DNA of 16,953 bases, from positions 1-16,953 of the forward strand of contig CAJWBV010000004.1 of NCBI GenBank assembly GCA_913020275.1, read 5' to 3'. The position numbers and the translations under genes are program-made. Position 1 is the stretch's first letter. Each line of letters begins with the position of its first letter. The stretch is from an uncultured Rhodobiaceae bacterium. Lineage in GTDB: Bacteria > Pseudomonadota > Alphaproteobacteria > RS24. Below are positions 1 through 7,264 of this stretch, one piece after another. The notes beneath the pieces are model-generated. The model worked only from the letters and a program-made list of their open reading frames with translations, did not search any database and had not been told where the DNA came from.

Positions 1-290
1 GCGCTCACATCGCAAAGGTCTTGGCTGATGACGATATCGGGTGCCAAAGCCTCCAGCCGCGCAATGTCGAGTTCGTAAAGCGGCCCGGAGCTGTTTTTCA
101 CCTGCGCGTCAATGTCACCGGCCGGAGCGTTCTTGTCGATCAATGTGCTCGTCAAGACCGGCAAATGCGCCCAGTCGCCGTCGCAACTGTGGCTGACCCC
201 CACAAGCAAATCGCCCGCGCCCAAGGCGGCCATAATGTCGGTGGCGCTTGGCAGCAAAGAGACAACGCGTGGTTTGACGGTAAGTGGCAT
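1..290 (-). CDS. BtuF-like cobalamin/corrinoid-binding protein, 3' part cut by window edge
   Basis: Reading leftward from an ATG at 288-290, an open frame of 96 codons runs off the window. It begins with a short lead and then PRVVSLLPSATDIMAALG, followed by GVSHSCD, an LYELD segment, and APDIVISQDLCDVS. This pattern is typical of the COG0614 periplasmic-binding-protein fold, in the subgroup often annotated as cobalamin-binding protein. The same positions in that subgroup usually carry SHECD and a QD-C motif. There is no signal peptide: residues 1-6 are polar and the fold starts at once, so this is probably the cytoplasmic-type branch rather than classical periplasmic BtuF. An in-frame GTG lies two codons upstream. 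The gene starts 57 bp after the tgt stop and could be the last member of the gyrA train. Its substrate cannot be read from this fragment. Confidence 0.75.
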   Translation of the reverse strand, partial: MPLTVKPRVVSLLPSATDIMAALGAGDLLVGVSHSCDGDWAHLPVLTSTLIDKNAPAGDIDAQVKNSSGPLYELDIARLEALAPDIVISQDLCDVS

Positions 291-346
291 GGGCACCCGC
301 TTTTTATTGTGTTTGTTCTACTTTGAAAGGTACCAAGCGAGCCGGC

Positions 347-1477
347 TCAGTCAAGCGGGGGCAGATCGCCTCCGGCCTGCTCCTTTTCGAAACCGTCAAT
401 GAATTCCGATGTTTTACCTGCCTCAATCGCTTCGCGCAGGTTGCCCATGAGTTGCTGGTAATAATGCAAATTGTTCCATGACAACAACATCGGCCCCAAA
501 TATTCATTGCATTTGAACAGATGATGCAAATAGGCACGGCTATATTGGCTGGCGGCGGGACACGCGCTTTCATCGTCCAGGGGCCGCGGGTCATGAGCAT
601 GACGGGCATTACGGAGATTGACCTTGCCCCGGCGCGTATAGGCCAGCCCATGACGGCCGGCGCGGGTCGGCATCACGCAATCAAACATGTCAATACCGCG
701 GGCAACAGCATGAACAAGGTCGTGCGGTGTGCCGACACCCATCAAATAACGTGGGGCATCAGCCGGCAGAGCCGGCACGGTAAAATCAAGCACACGCAAC
801 ATTTCATCATGCCCCTCGCCCACGGCCAGGCCACCCACGGCATAACCGTCAAAGCCAACATCGATAAGCGCTGCCGCGCTTTCGTGGCGCAAATCTTCGT
901 AAACGCCGCCCTGAACAATACCGAACAGCGCGTCGCCTTTTCCGGCATCGTATTTTTCGAAAGCGGTTTTCGACCTTGCCGCCCAGCGCGTCGACAAATG
1001 CATTGAGCTTTGCGCCACCTCATGTGTGGCCGGAAAAGACGTGCATTCATCCAGCACCATGCGAATATTTGCGCCCAGAAGCGTTTGAATTTCAATACTG
1101 CGTTCGGGTGTCAGCATATGTTCGCTACCGTCAATATGGCTCTGAAAACGCACACCGTCTTCACTCATTTTTGCAAGCTTTGCCAATGACATAACCTGAA
1201 AACCACCACTATCGGTTAAAATTGGGCCATCCCACTGCATGAAGTTTTGCAAGCCCCCCAGCGCGGCAACTTCCTCCGCACCCGGACGCAACATCAGATG
1301 ATAGGTGTTGCCCAACACGATATCGGCACCAAGTTCGCGCACTTGGGTCGGATACATGGCCTTGACCGTACCGGCGGTGCCAACGGGCATGAAAGCGGGC
1401 GTTCTAATCGCACCTCTGGGCGTATCAATGCGCCCCAATCTTGCTGTGCCGTCTGTTTTCAGAAGTTCAAACTTCAC
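347..1477 (-). CDS. tgt: tRNA-guanine transglycosylase with a degraded zinc site
   Basis: The 376-residue protein has the normal family length. The enzyme swaps guanine 34 of GUN-anticodon tRNAs for preQ1, the committed step of queuosine formation in the cytoplasm. Visible motifs are DSGGFQ (catalytic Asp89), [15 protein letters not shown] and [13 protein letters not shown] (nucleophile Asp266). Cys145 of DECT and Val218 of GGLAVGE fit the bacterial preQ1-using form, which agrees with queA next door. The structural zinc ligands of the Zymomonas enzyme (C318, C320, C323, H349) align here with Ser304, Cys306, Ala309 and Asn335, so three of four are missing although the flanking YSRAYLHHL and NLHYYQ are intact. 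The start is GTG at 1475-1477, supported by MKFEL, the usual family N-terminus, and by a ribosome binding site inside queA. It overlaps queA by 11 bp. Confidence 0.97.
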   Translation of the reverse strand: MKFELLKTDGTARLGRIDTPRGAIRTPAFMPVGTAGTVKAMYPTQVRELGADIVLGNTYHLMLRPGAEEVAALGGLQNFMQWDGPILTDSGGFQVMSLAKLAKMSEDGVRFQSHIDGSEHMLTPERSIEIQTLLGANIRMVLDECTSFPATHEVAQSSMHLSTRWAARSKTAFEKYDAGKGDALFGIVQGGVYEDLRHESAAALIDVGFDGYAVGGLAVGEGHDEMLRVLDFTVPALPADAPRYLMGVGTPHDLVHAVARGIDMFDCVMPTRAGRHGLAYTRRGKVNLRNARHAHDPRPLDDESACPAASQYSRAYLHHLFKCNEYLGPMLLSWNNLHYYQQLMGNLREAIEAGKTSEFIDGFEKEQAGGDLPPLD

Positions 1478-2573
1478 CGTTATTCTCCGTGCCCGTTTTT
1501 TCAGTACGCGTCAAAAGGCACGCATCACCGTAAGAATAAAACCGATAGCCTTTCGCAACCGCCTCGGCATAGGCGGCCTGCATCACCGAAAGCCCCGAAA
1601 AGGCCGACACCAGCATAAACAGGGTTGAGCGTGGCAGATGAAAATTTGTGAGCAGCAAATCGCATATTCTGAATTGATACCCCGGCGTGATGAAAATATC
1701 CGTATCCCCGCGAAACGCCGCTATGCGCCCTGCCTCAGGACACGCACTTTCCACCAAACGCAATGCCGTTGTGCCAACACAAACAATGCGCCGGCCTTGC
1801 GCACGCGCCGCGTTAATCGTATCCGCCGCACTTTGCGTCACCTCGCCCCACTCGCTGTGCATCACATGAGACGCTATATCGCTTACTTTCACCGGTAAAA
1901 AAGTGCCGGGCCCGACATGCAAAGTCACCCCGACGAGTTGTATCCCCCTGTCTTTGAGGCGCGCGACGAGTTCGGGCGTAAAATGCAACCCCGCCGTAGG
2001 TGCAGCAACCGCACCGGCATGCGTAGCGAAAAGCGTCTGGTAATCATCGTCATCGCGCGCATCCGGAGCGCGTTTTCCGGCGATATATGGCGGTAGCGGC
2101 ATGGCACCGATACGCGCCAAAACCGGCTCCATCGCATCCGGTTCGAGGTCAAATTCCAGTTCGGCATTTGCCCCGCTACGCGCTCTGACACGGCCCGTGA
2201 CCGTATTGTCATCACTGCTGTCGAACATAATGCTGTCACCGACCTTGACCCGACGTGCAGGTTTCAGCATGCAGTTCCAAGCAACCGGCCCCAACCGTTC
2301 GGTCAGGGTCAGTTCAACCTTGGCTCCTGTATTGGCTCCTGCATCCGTGACCTCGCGCACGCGTCGACCCACAAGCCGCGCGGGGATGACTTTGGTGGTG
2401 TTGACGACCAGCACATCGCCCGCGCCCAAAAACTCCGGCAAATCCGAAACCACATGATGCCCGGCTTGGCCCGTCGCCCCGACATGCAACAGCCGTGCGC
2501 TGTCTCGCGGCACCGCAGGGCGCAGGGCAATCAGCTCTTCCGGCAGGTCAAAATCAAACAGATCGACCTGCAT
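1467..2573 (-). CDS. queA: S-adenosylmethionine:tRNA ribosyltransferase-isomerase
   Basis: The 368-residue protein is a clear QueA. It transfers and isomerises the ribosyl group of SAM onto preQ1 in tRNA, giving epoxyqueuosine, and acts directly after Tgt. Diagnostic stretches are [19 protein letters not shown] at the N-terminus, [10 protein letters not shown] in the middle, [10 protein letters not shown], and [13 protein letters not shown] followed by LVSAFSG near the C-terminus. The loop around residues 76-84 (TDAGANTGA) is slightly longer than in E. coli, which explains the length at the upper end of the family. The start is ATG, five bases after the stop of the upstream cyclophilin gene. 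The 3' end overlaps tgt by 11 bp, so the two queuosine genes are a translationally linked pair. Confidence 0.97.
   Translation of the reverse strand: MQVDLFDFDLPEELIALRPAVPRDSARLLHVGATGQAGHHVVSDLPEFLGAGDVLVVNTTKVIPARLVGRRVREVTDAGANTGAKVELTLTERLGPVAWNCMLKPARRVKVGDSIMFDSSDDNTVTGRVRARSGANAELEFDLEPDAMEPVLARIGAMPLPPYIAGKRAPDARDDDDYQTLFATHAGAVAAPTAGLHFTPELVARLKDRGIQLVGVTLHVGPGTFLPVKVSDIASHVMHSEWGEVTQSAADTINAARAQGRRIVCVGTTALRLVESACPEAGRIAAFRGDTDIFITPGYQFRICDLLLTNFHLPRSTLFMLVSAFSGLSVMQAAYAEAVAKGYRFYSYGDACLLTRTEKTGTENNGEV
1485..1488 (-). promoter_or_regulatory. Ribosome binding site of tgt inside the queA 3' end
   Basis: The minus strand carries GGAG seven bases before the GTG at 1475-1477. Because this site and the GTG both lie inside the last codons of queA, tgt translation is probably coupled to queA. 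The site decides in favour of the GTG start over any downstream ATG. Confidence 0.6.
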
Positions 2574-2578
2574 TCGGG

Positions 2579-3106
2579 TTAGTCGTCCAAGGTCAGGCTG
2601 ATAATTTGGTCGGGTTCCGCCGGCGGCTCGCCGCGTGTAATCGCGTCGATATGCTCCATACCCTCTACAACCTCACCGAACACAGTGTACTGGCCGTTTA
2701 GCCACGAAGCATCCTGAAAGCAGATGAAGAACTGGCTGTTGGCACTGTCCGGGTGTTGTGAGCGCGCCATGCCCAATGTGCCGCGGCGGAAGGGTTCGCT
2801 GGAAAACTCGGCACGCAAATCAGGATAATCCGACCCGCCCATGCCGGTGCCGGTCGGGTCACCTGTTTGGGCCATAAATCCATCGATCACGCGGTGGAAA
2901 ATAATGCCGTCATAGAATTTTTCGCTGACCAATTGCTTGATACGCTCGACATGATTGGGGGCGAGGTCGTCGCGCAATGCGATTTTGACCGTTCCGCTTT
3001 TGAGTTCCATCAACATATGTGACTCCTTACTGCTGGTGTTTGCCCATGCGGAAACCGACCCAAAAACAACCATGGCGGCGAAAAAGGAAGATATTAAGTA
3101 ACGCAT
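2579..3106 (-). CDS. Secreted cyclophilin-type peptidyl-prolyl cis-trans isomerase
   Basis: The 175-residue protein has a signal peptide: MR, a hydrophobic stretch of about 17 residues, then SAWA with likely cleavage after Ala22. Residues ~31-175 form a compact cyclophilin domain that isomerises prolyl bonds in exported proteins. Active-site elements are FHRVIDGFMAQTGD (Arg72 and Gln80 are the usual catalytic and binding residues), MARS, NSQFFI, and WLNGQYTVFGEV. Trp135 corresponds to the tryptophan linked to cyclosporin binding in human CypA, which E. coli PpiA lacks. A good ribosome binding site (GGAG, six bases before ATG) supports this start. A shorter cytoplasmic product from Met31 is conceivable but has no equally good site. 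Related genomes often carry two such genes in tandem here; only one is present. Confidence 0.93.
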   Translation of the reverse strand: MRYLISSFFAAMVVFGSVSAWANTSSKESHMLMELKSGTVKIALRDDLAPNHVERIKQLVSEKFYDGIIFHRVIDGFMAQTGDPTGTGMGGSDYPDLRAEFSSEPFRRGTLGMARSQHPDSANSQFFICFQDASWLNGQYTVFGEVVEGMEHIDAITRGEPPAEPDQIISLTLDD

Positions 3107-3126
3107 GATATACTCCGGTTAATTAT

Positions 3127-3615
3127 CTATTTTAATTCATTTATTTTTTTCAGAACTGAGGCAGGTACAAACGGGTCGACAACCCCGCCCATGCCGACAA
3201 TCTGGCGCACCAATGTCGACGAAACGAAACCAACCTCCGGCGATGCGGGCAGAAAAATCGTCTCGATTTCCGGTGCCATAGCGCGGTTCATTGCGGTCAT
3301 TTGCGTTTCATATTCAAAATCGCCGGCAGAGCGCAGCCCGCGAATAATGAGATTTGCCTTATATTGCCGCGCGACATCAACCAGTAGAGTGTCGAAACTG
3401 ATAACTTCCAGACGCACATCGCGCGCCGCCGCTTTCGGGCCCACCTCTTCCTCAATCATGGCAAGACGCTTATCAAGCTCGAACAGCGGGGTCTTGGTGG
3501 CGTTTTTGCCAATGGCAATCACCAGATGGTCCACAATGGTGAACGCCCGCTCAATAATATCGATGTGCCCGACGGTAATCGGGTCAAAACTTCCGGGATA
3601 CAGTCCTACACGCAT
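3127..3615 (-). CDS. coaD: Phosphopantetheine adenylyltransferase
   Basis: The 162-residue protein has the usual CoaD length. It joins 4'-phosphopantetheine and ATP to make dephospho-CoA, the next-to-last step of coenzyme A synthesis in the cytoplasm. The nucleotidyltransferase signature appears at once as GLYPGSFDPITVGHIDI, with His17 of the (T/H)xGH motif. Further family marks are IRGLRSAGDFEYE, which contacts the pantetheine arm, and SSTLVRQIVGMGG for ATP binding. The start ATG is three bases after the gyrA stop and the stop is 20 bases before the cyclophilin start, so the gene depends on transcription from further upstream. The gyrA-coaD pairing is common in alphaproteobacteria. I see nothing unusual in the protein. 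Confidence 0.97.
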   Translation of the reverse strand: MRVGLYPGSFDPITVGHIDIIERAFTIVDHLVIAIGKNATKTPLFELDKRLAMIEEEVGPKAAARDVRLEVISFDTLLVDVARQYKANLIIRGLRSAGDFEYETQMTAMNRAMAPEIETIFLPASPEVGFVSSTLVRQIVGMGGVVDPFVPASVLKKINELK

Positions 3616-3618
3616 AAA

Positions 3619-6522
3619 CTATCCATCTTCCGCTTGCGGATCACCGGCACCATCATCGTCCTCACCGACTTCACCATCCTCATCATCATTGGCCTCGCCC
3701 AAACGGGCCACTGAAACCACGCTCGCGTCTTCTTCTGTCTTGAATATGGTCACGCCCTGCGTGTTGCGCCCGGCGATACGCACATCGTCAACCGGACACC
3801 GGATCAATGTGCCATTATCCGAAACCAGCATGACCTGATCGCTGTCTTCAACCGGAAACGCTGCCAGCAAATCGCCGTTACGCTCGGTAAGGGTCATGGC
3901 GATAATACCCTTACCGCCGCGCCCGGACACGCGATACTCATAGGCCGAAGACCGCTTGCCATAGCCATTGGCACTGATGGTCAGAATAAACTGCTCGGCT
4001 GCCCCCAATTCGGCATAACGCTCGGCAGACAACGCGGTGGTTTCTTCGCCACCTTCATCATCCGCAGCGATTTCTTCGACCTCGGCCTCGCCCTCTTCGG
4101 CTGCCGCCCGACGAATGGCCGCCGCCTGACGCAAATAGGTGTTGCGCTCCGCCGGTGTTGCATCACTATGGCGCAAAATCGCCAGTGATATCACCTCGGC
4201 ACCTTCGGCCAGCTTGATGCCGCGCACGCCGGTCGAATTGCGACTGCGGAAGACGCGTACGGCCTCGACCGGAAAACGAATGGCGCGTCCGTCCGATGTT
4301 GTCAGCAATACATCATCGTCAGTCCCGCAGGTTTCAACACCGATAATGCGCTCATCCTCATCCGGTTTCATGGCAATTTTGCCGCCGCGATTAATCTGCA
4401 CAAAATCCGACAACTCGTTGCGGCGAATATTGCCGAAACTGGTGGCGAACATGACGTTTAGCGCGCCCCACTGCGTCTCGTCTTCCGGCAGCGCCATGAT
4501 ATCGGCAATGCCTTCACCACTGTCTAGTGGCAGAAGATTGACCAAAGCCTTGCCGCGCGATTGCGGACTGCCGAGGGGCAACTTCCACACTTTCATTTTG
4601 TAAACCATCCCCGTGGTCGAGAAAAACAGCACCGGCTGGTGGGTGTTGGCGACAAAAATGCGGGTGACAAAATCCTCGTCCTTGGTCGCCATGCCCGAGC
4701 GCCCTTTGCCGCCGCGCCGTTGCGCGCGATAGGTCGAAAGCGGCACGCGCTTGATATAACCCGCATGCGATACGGTAACGACCATATCTTCTTGCGGTAT
4801 CAGGGCTTCATCATCCACTTCGCCGTCATGCTCGATAAATTCCGAGCGGCGCGGGGTGGCAAATTCGTCGCGTGTTTCCACCAACTCATCGCGGATAATC
4901 GCCATCACGCGGGTGCGACTGCGTAAAATATCCAGAAGGTCGGAGATTTGCGCGCCCAATTGCTTCAACTCGTCCCCTATTTCGTCACGCCCCATGGCCG
5001 TCAAGCGTTGCAGGCGCAACTCAAGAATGGCGCGGGCTTGTGTTTCGCTCAGCCGATAGGTGCCACCATCGCCCACCTTATGCAACGGGTCATCGATCAA
5101 CGCGACCAGATCGGCCACATCAGCCGCCGGCCAATCGCGCCCCATGAGCTGAACCCGCGCCTCGGCCGGAGATGGTGCCTTGCGGATAAGTCCGATAACC
5201 TCATCAATATTCGCAACCGCAATCGCCAGCCCAACAAGCACATGCGCGCGATCGCGAGCCTTGCCCAGTTCGAATTTTGAACGACGGGTGACAACTTCTT
5301 CGCGGAAAGCGATGAAGGCCTTGAGCATGTCGCGCAAATTCATCAATTGCGGGCGGCCACCGTTCAGTGCCAGCATGTTGGCACCGAAAGACGTCTGCAA
5401 TTGCGAATAGCGGTAAAGTTGGTTGAGCACCACATCCGACACGGCGTCACGCTTCAATTCAACAACAACGCGCATGCCGTGGCGGTCGGATTCATCACGC
5501 AAATCCGATATGCCCTCAATGGTCTTTTCGCGCACCAAATCGGCGATTTTTTCAATCATCGACGCCTTGTTCACCTGATAGGGAATTTCGTGAATGATAA
5601 TCGCTTCGCGGTCTTTCTTAATCTCTTCAATGCTGACACGCCCGCGCATGATAATCGACCCGCGCCCTGTCGTTACCGCAGACCGCGCGCCCGCAGACCC
5701 CAATATGAGCCCTCCGGTCGGGAAATCCGGCCCCGGTACAATCTCCAGCAAATCGGCATCGGAAATATCATCATTGTCGATGAGCGCGAGACACCCGTCC
5801 ACCACCTCGCCCAGATTGTGCGGCGGCACATTGGTCGCCATGCCAACAGCAATGCCATTGGCACCATTGACAAGCAGGTTCGGAAACCGCGCAGGCAAAA
5901 CAACCGGCTCGCGCTCGGAATTGTCATAATTGTCCTGGAAATCAATCGTATCCTTGTCGATATCGTCAAGAAGTGCGTGTGCGGGCTTTGCCATGCGCAC
6001 TTCCGTATAACGCATGGCGGCGGGTGGGTCGCCGTCTACCGAACCGAAGTTGCCCTGCCCGTCAAGCAGTGGCAGGCGCATGGAAAAATCCTGCGCCATG
6101 CGTACCAATGCGTCATAAATCGACTGGTCGCCATGCGGGTGATATTTACCGATAACATCGCCCACTACGCGGGCTGATTTGCGATACGGCTTGTTATAGT
6201 CATAGCCGTTTTCATTCATCGAATGGAGAATGCGCCGATGCACCGGCTTTAGGCCGTCGCGGACATCCGGCAGAGCCCTGGAGACGATTACGCTCATGGC
6301 ATAATCAAGATACGAGGTTCGCATCTCTTCTTCGATATTTACCGGGCTGATATCGCTGCCATCATCATCGCCGCCGAGTGGCCGCGCGCCGGTTCCGGGC
6401 GGAGCGCCCACACCACTTTCGGCTTCGGAAGCACCAATGTCTTCATCGACAGCTTCAGTATCAACGGGCGTGTTATCGTCGTTATTATCGCTCAATTCGG
6501 CACTTTCGGTTGCGGCACTCAA
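3619..6522 (-). CDS. gyrA: DNA gyrase subunit A with acidic N-terminal extension
   Basis: The 967-residue protein is GyrA rather than ParC: it has the GyrA box QRRGGKG and a complete C-terminal DNA-wrapping domain. With GyrB it introduces negative supercoils. The breakage-reunion domain starts at [10 protein letters not shown] (residue ~58). The catalytic tyrosine is Tyr172 (MRYTE). The quinolone region reads [17 protein letters not shown], so the residue at E. coli position 83 is Gln133 here, and Asp137 matches Asp87. Residues 1-57 are an acidic, low-complexity extension absent from E. coli. A Glu-rich insert lies inside the C-terminal domain, and the protein ends in an acidic tail rich in Asp and Glu. 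The chosen start is TTG with no clear ribosome binding site. In-frame TTG (codon 10) and GTG (codon 38) are alternatives, and the core does not need the extension. A stop lies eight codons upstream of the TTG. Confidence 0.96.
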   Translation of the reverse strand: MSAATESAELSDNNDDNTPVDTEAVDEDIGASEAESGVGAPPGTGARPLGGDDDGSDISPVNIEEEMRTSYLDYAMSVIVSRALPDVRDGLKPVHRRILHSMNENGYDYNKPYRKSARVVGDVIGKYHPHGDQSIYDALVRMAQDFSMRLPLLDGQGNFGSVDGDPPAAMRYTEVRMAKPAHALLDDIDKDTIDFQDNYDNSEREPVVLPARFPNLLVNGANGIAVGMATNVPPHNLGEVVDGCLALIDNDDISDADLLEIVPGPDFPTGGLILGSAGARSAVTTGRGSIIMRGRVSIEEIKKDREAIIIHEIPYQVNKASMIEKIADLVREKTIEGISDLRDESDRHGMRVVVELKRDAVSDVVLNQLYRYSQLQTSFGANMLALNGGRPQLMNLRDMLKAFIAFREEVVTRRSKFELGKARDRAHVLVGLAIAVANIDEVIGLIRKAPSPAEARVQLMGRDWPAADVADLVALIDDPLHKVGDGGTYRLSETQARAILELRLQRLTAMGRDEIGDELKQLGAQISDLLDILRSRTRVMAIIRDELVETRDEFATPRRSEFIEHDGEVDDEALIPQEDMVVTVSHAGYIKRVPLSTYRAQRRGGKGRSGMATKDEDFVTRIFVANTHQPVLFFSTTGMVYKMKVWKLPLGSPQSRGKALVNLLPLDSGEGIADIMALPEDETQWGALNVMFATSFGNIRRNELSDFVQINRGGKIAMKPDEDERIIGVETCGTDDDVLLTTSDGRAIRFPVEAVRVFRSRNSTGVRGIKLAEGAEVISLAILRHSDATPAERNTYLRQAAAIRRAAAEEGEAEVEEIAADDEGGEETTALSAERYAELGAAEQFILTISANGYGKRSSAYEYRVSGRGGKGIIAMTLTERNGDLLAAFPVEDSDQVMLVSDNGTLIRCPVDDVRIAGRNTQGVTIFKTEEDASVVSVARLGEANDDEDGEVGEDDDGAGDPQAEDG

Positions 6523-6570
6523 TGTGCGGACATAACTCAGAACTTACCATAATTCCATGGCAAAGAACAC

Positions 6571-6596
6571 AAAAACAACCCCATCCGCACAGGATG
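6571..6596 (-). terminator. Weak hairpin with T-rich tail after ssb
   Basis: On the minus strand CATCC, a five-base loop and GGATG form a short stem, followed within a few bases by TTGTTTTTG. It lies about 30 bases past the ssb stop and 50 bases before gyrA. The stem is only five pairs and the T-run is not immediate, so it may be a weak terminator of ssb or chance. The rest of the 104-bp gap must hold the gyrA promoter if gyrA is transcribed alone, but I could not identify convincing hexamers. Confidence 0.25.
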
Positions 6597-6626
6597 CAAG
6601 CTGTTGAAATATTGTTATTTTCTGGC

Positions 6627-7076
6627 CTAAAACGGGATTTCGTCGTCGATCTCGCCACCGCCGCCCTGCGCCAGCGCCGGACCACCCGAATCGCCGCCTA
6701 CAGCCTCAAAACCGCCGCCCGAATTGCGCGAGTCCAACATGGTCAGCGTGCCGCCATAATTTTGTAAGACAACCTCTGTCGAATACCGGTCATTGCCGCT
6801 GTCATCCTGCCATTTGCGGGTTTGCAATTGCCCTTCGACATAGACTTTCGAGCCTTTTTTCAAATATTGCTCGGCGATGCGGCAAAGCCCTTCGGAAAAC
6901 AGGACAACACGATGCCATTCGGTTTTTTCGCGGCGCTCGCCGGAGTTTTTGTCACGCCAGCTTTCGCTGGTTGCCACACTCAAATTCACTACCGGACGCC
7001 CGTCTTTGGTGCTTCTGACATCAGGGTCAGCCCCAAGATTTCCCACCAAAATGACCTTATTCACGCTTCCTGCCAT
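6627..7076 (-). CDS. ssb: Single-stranded DNA-binding protein
   Basis: The 149-residue protein coats single-stranded DNA in replication, recombination and repair. Residues 1-~110 form the OB fold: [19 protein letters not shown], then [20 protein letters not shown], and [19 protein letters not shown] short Gly/Ser-rich linker (~115-142) follows. The protein ends in the acidic tip DDEIPF, the docking site for partner proteins such as RecO, exonuclease I and PriA. It is shorter than E. coli SSB (178 residues) because the linker is short. AAGGAG lies seven bases before the ATG, so the start is secure. It is divergent from uvrA, an arrangement shared by many proteobacteria. It may be co-transcribed into gyrA, because only a weak hairpin separates them. 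Confidence 0.97.
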   Translation of the reverse strand: MAGSVNKVILVGNLGADPDVRSTKDGRPVVNLSVATSESWRDKNSGERREKTEWHRVVLFSEGLCRIAEQYLKKGSKVYVEGQLQTRKWQDDSGNDRYSTEVVLQNYGGTLTMLDSRNSGGGFEAVGGDSGGPALAQGGGGEIDDEIPF

Positions 7077-7264
7077 GATTCGTCTCCTTGTTATTGCGCT
7101 AGACTATCCGACCATGCTTCATTCACATAACCAAGATTCTCCGATTTACGGGTTAGCTGTGGAAAAACACCGCGCGCGACTATCGGCTTTTCAGATTTTT
7201 CGTCATTGCGGTTTGGACACCGGCCCCAACAGGGCTAAGTTATTGTTAAACAGTCAGGACACCC
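7077..7264. promoter_or_regulatory. Divergent ssb/uvrA intergenic region
   Basis: This 188-bp spacer must hold the promoters of both genes. It contains the ssb ribosome binding site (AAGGAG on the minus strand) and that of uvrA (AGGA just before 7265). I searched it by eye for the alphaproteobacterial LexA box GTTC-N7-GTTC and for GAAC or GTTC at all and found neither, nor an E. coli type CTGT-N8-ACAG. I see no further gene. Confidence 0.7.
7213..7241 (+). promoter_or_regulatory. Candidate uvrA promoter
   Basis: TTGGAC at 7213-7218 and TAAGTT at 7236-7241 are separated by 17 bases and end 23 bases before the uvrA start, a sensible place. The -35 element is fair, but the -10 element matches the sigma-70 consensus poorly, so this is a tentative call. 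Confidence 0.3.

Noticed and set aside
342..351. Palindrome GAGCCGGCTC at the tgt stop
   Set aside because: It is a perfect ten-base palindrome without loop or T-run, so not a terminator; likely chance.
5347..6177. 276-codon open frame on the plus strand
   Set aside because: It is antisense to the most conserved part of gyrA, with no ribosome binding site and no recognisable domain.
7158..7166. DnaA-box-like TGTGGAAAA between ssb and uvrA
   Set aside because: It is one mismatch from the consensus but single; no second box, no AT-rich unwinding region and no dnaA nearby, so not an origin.
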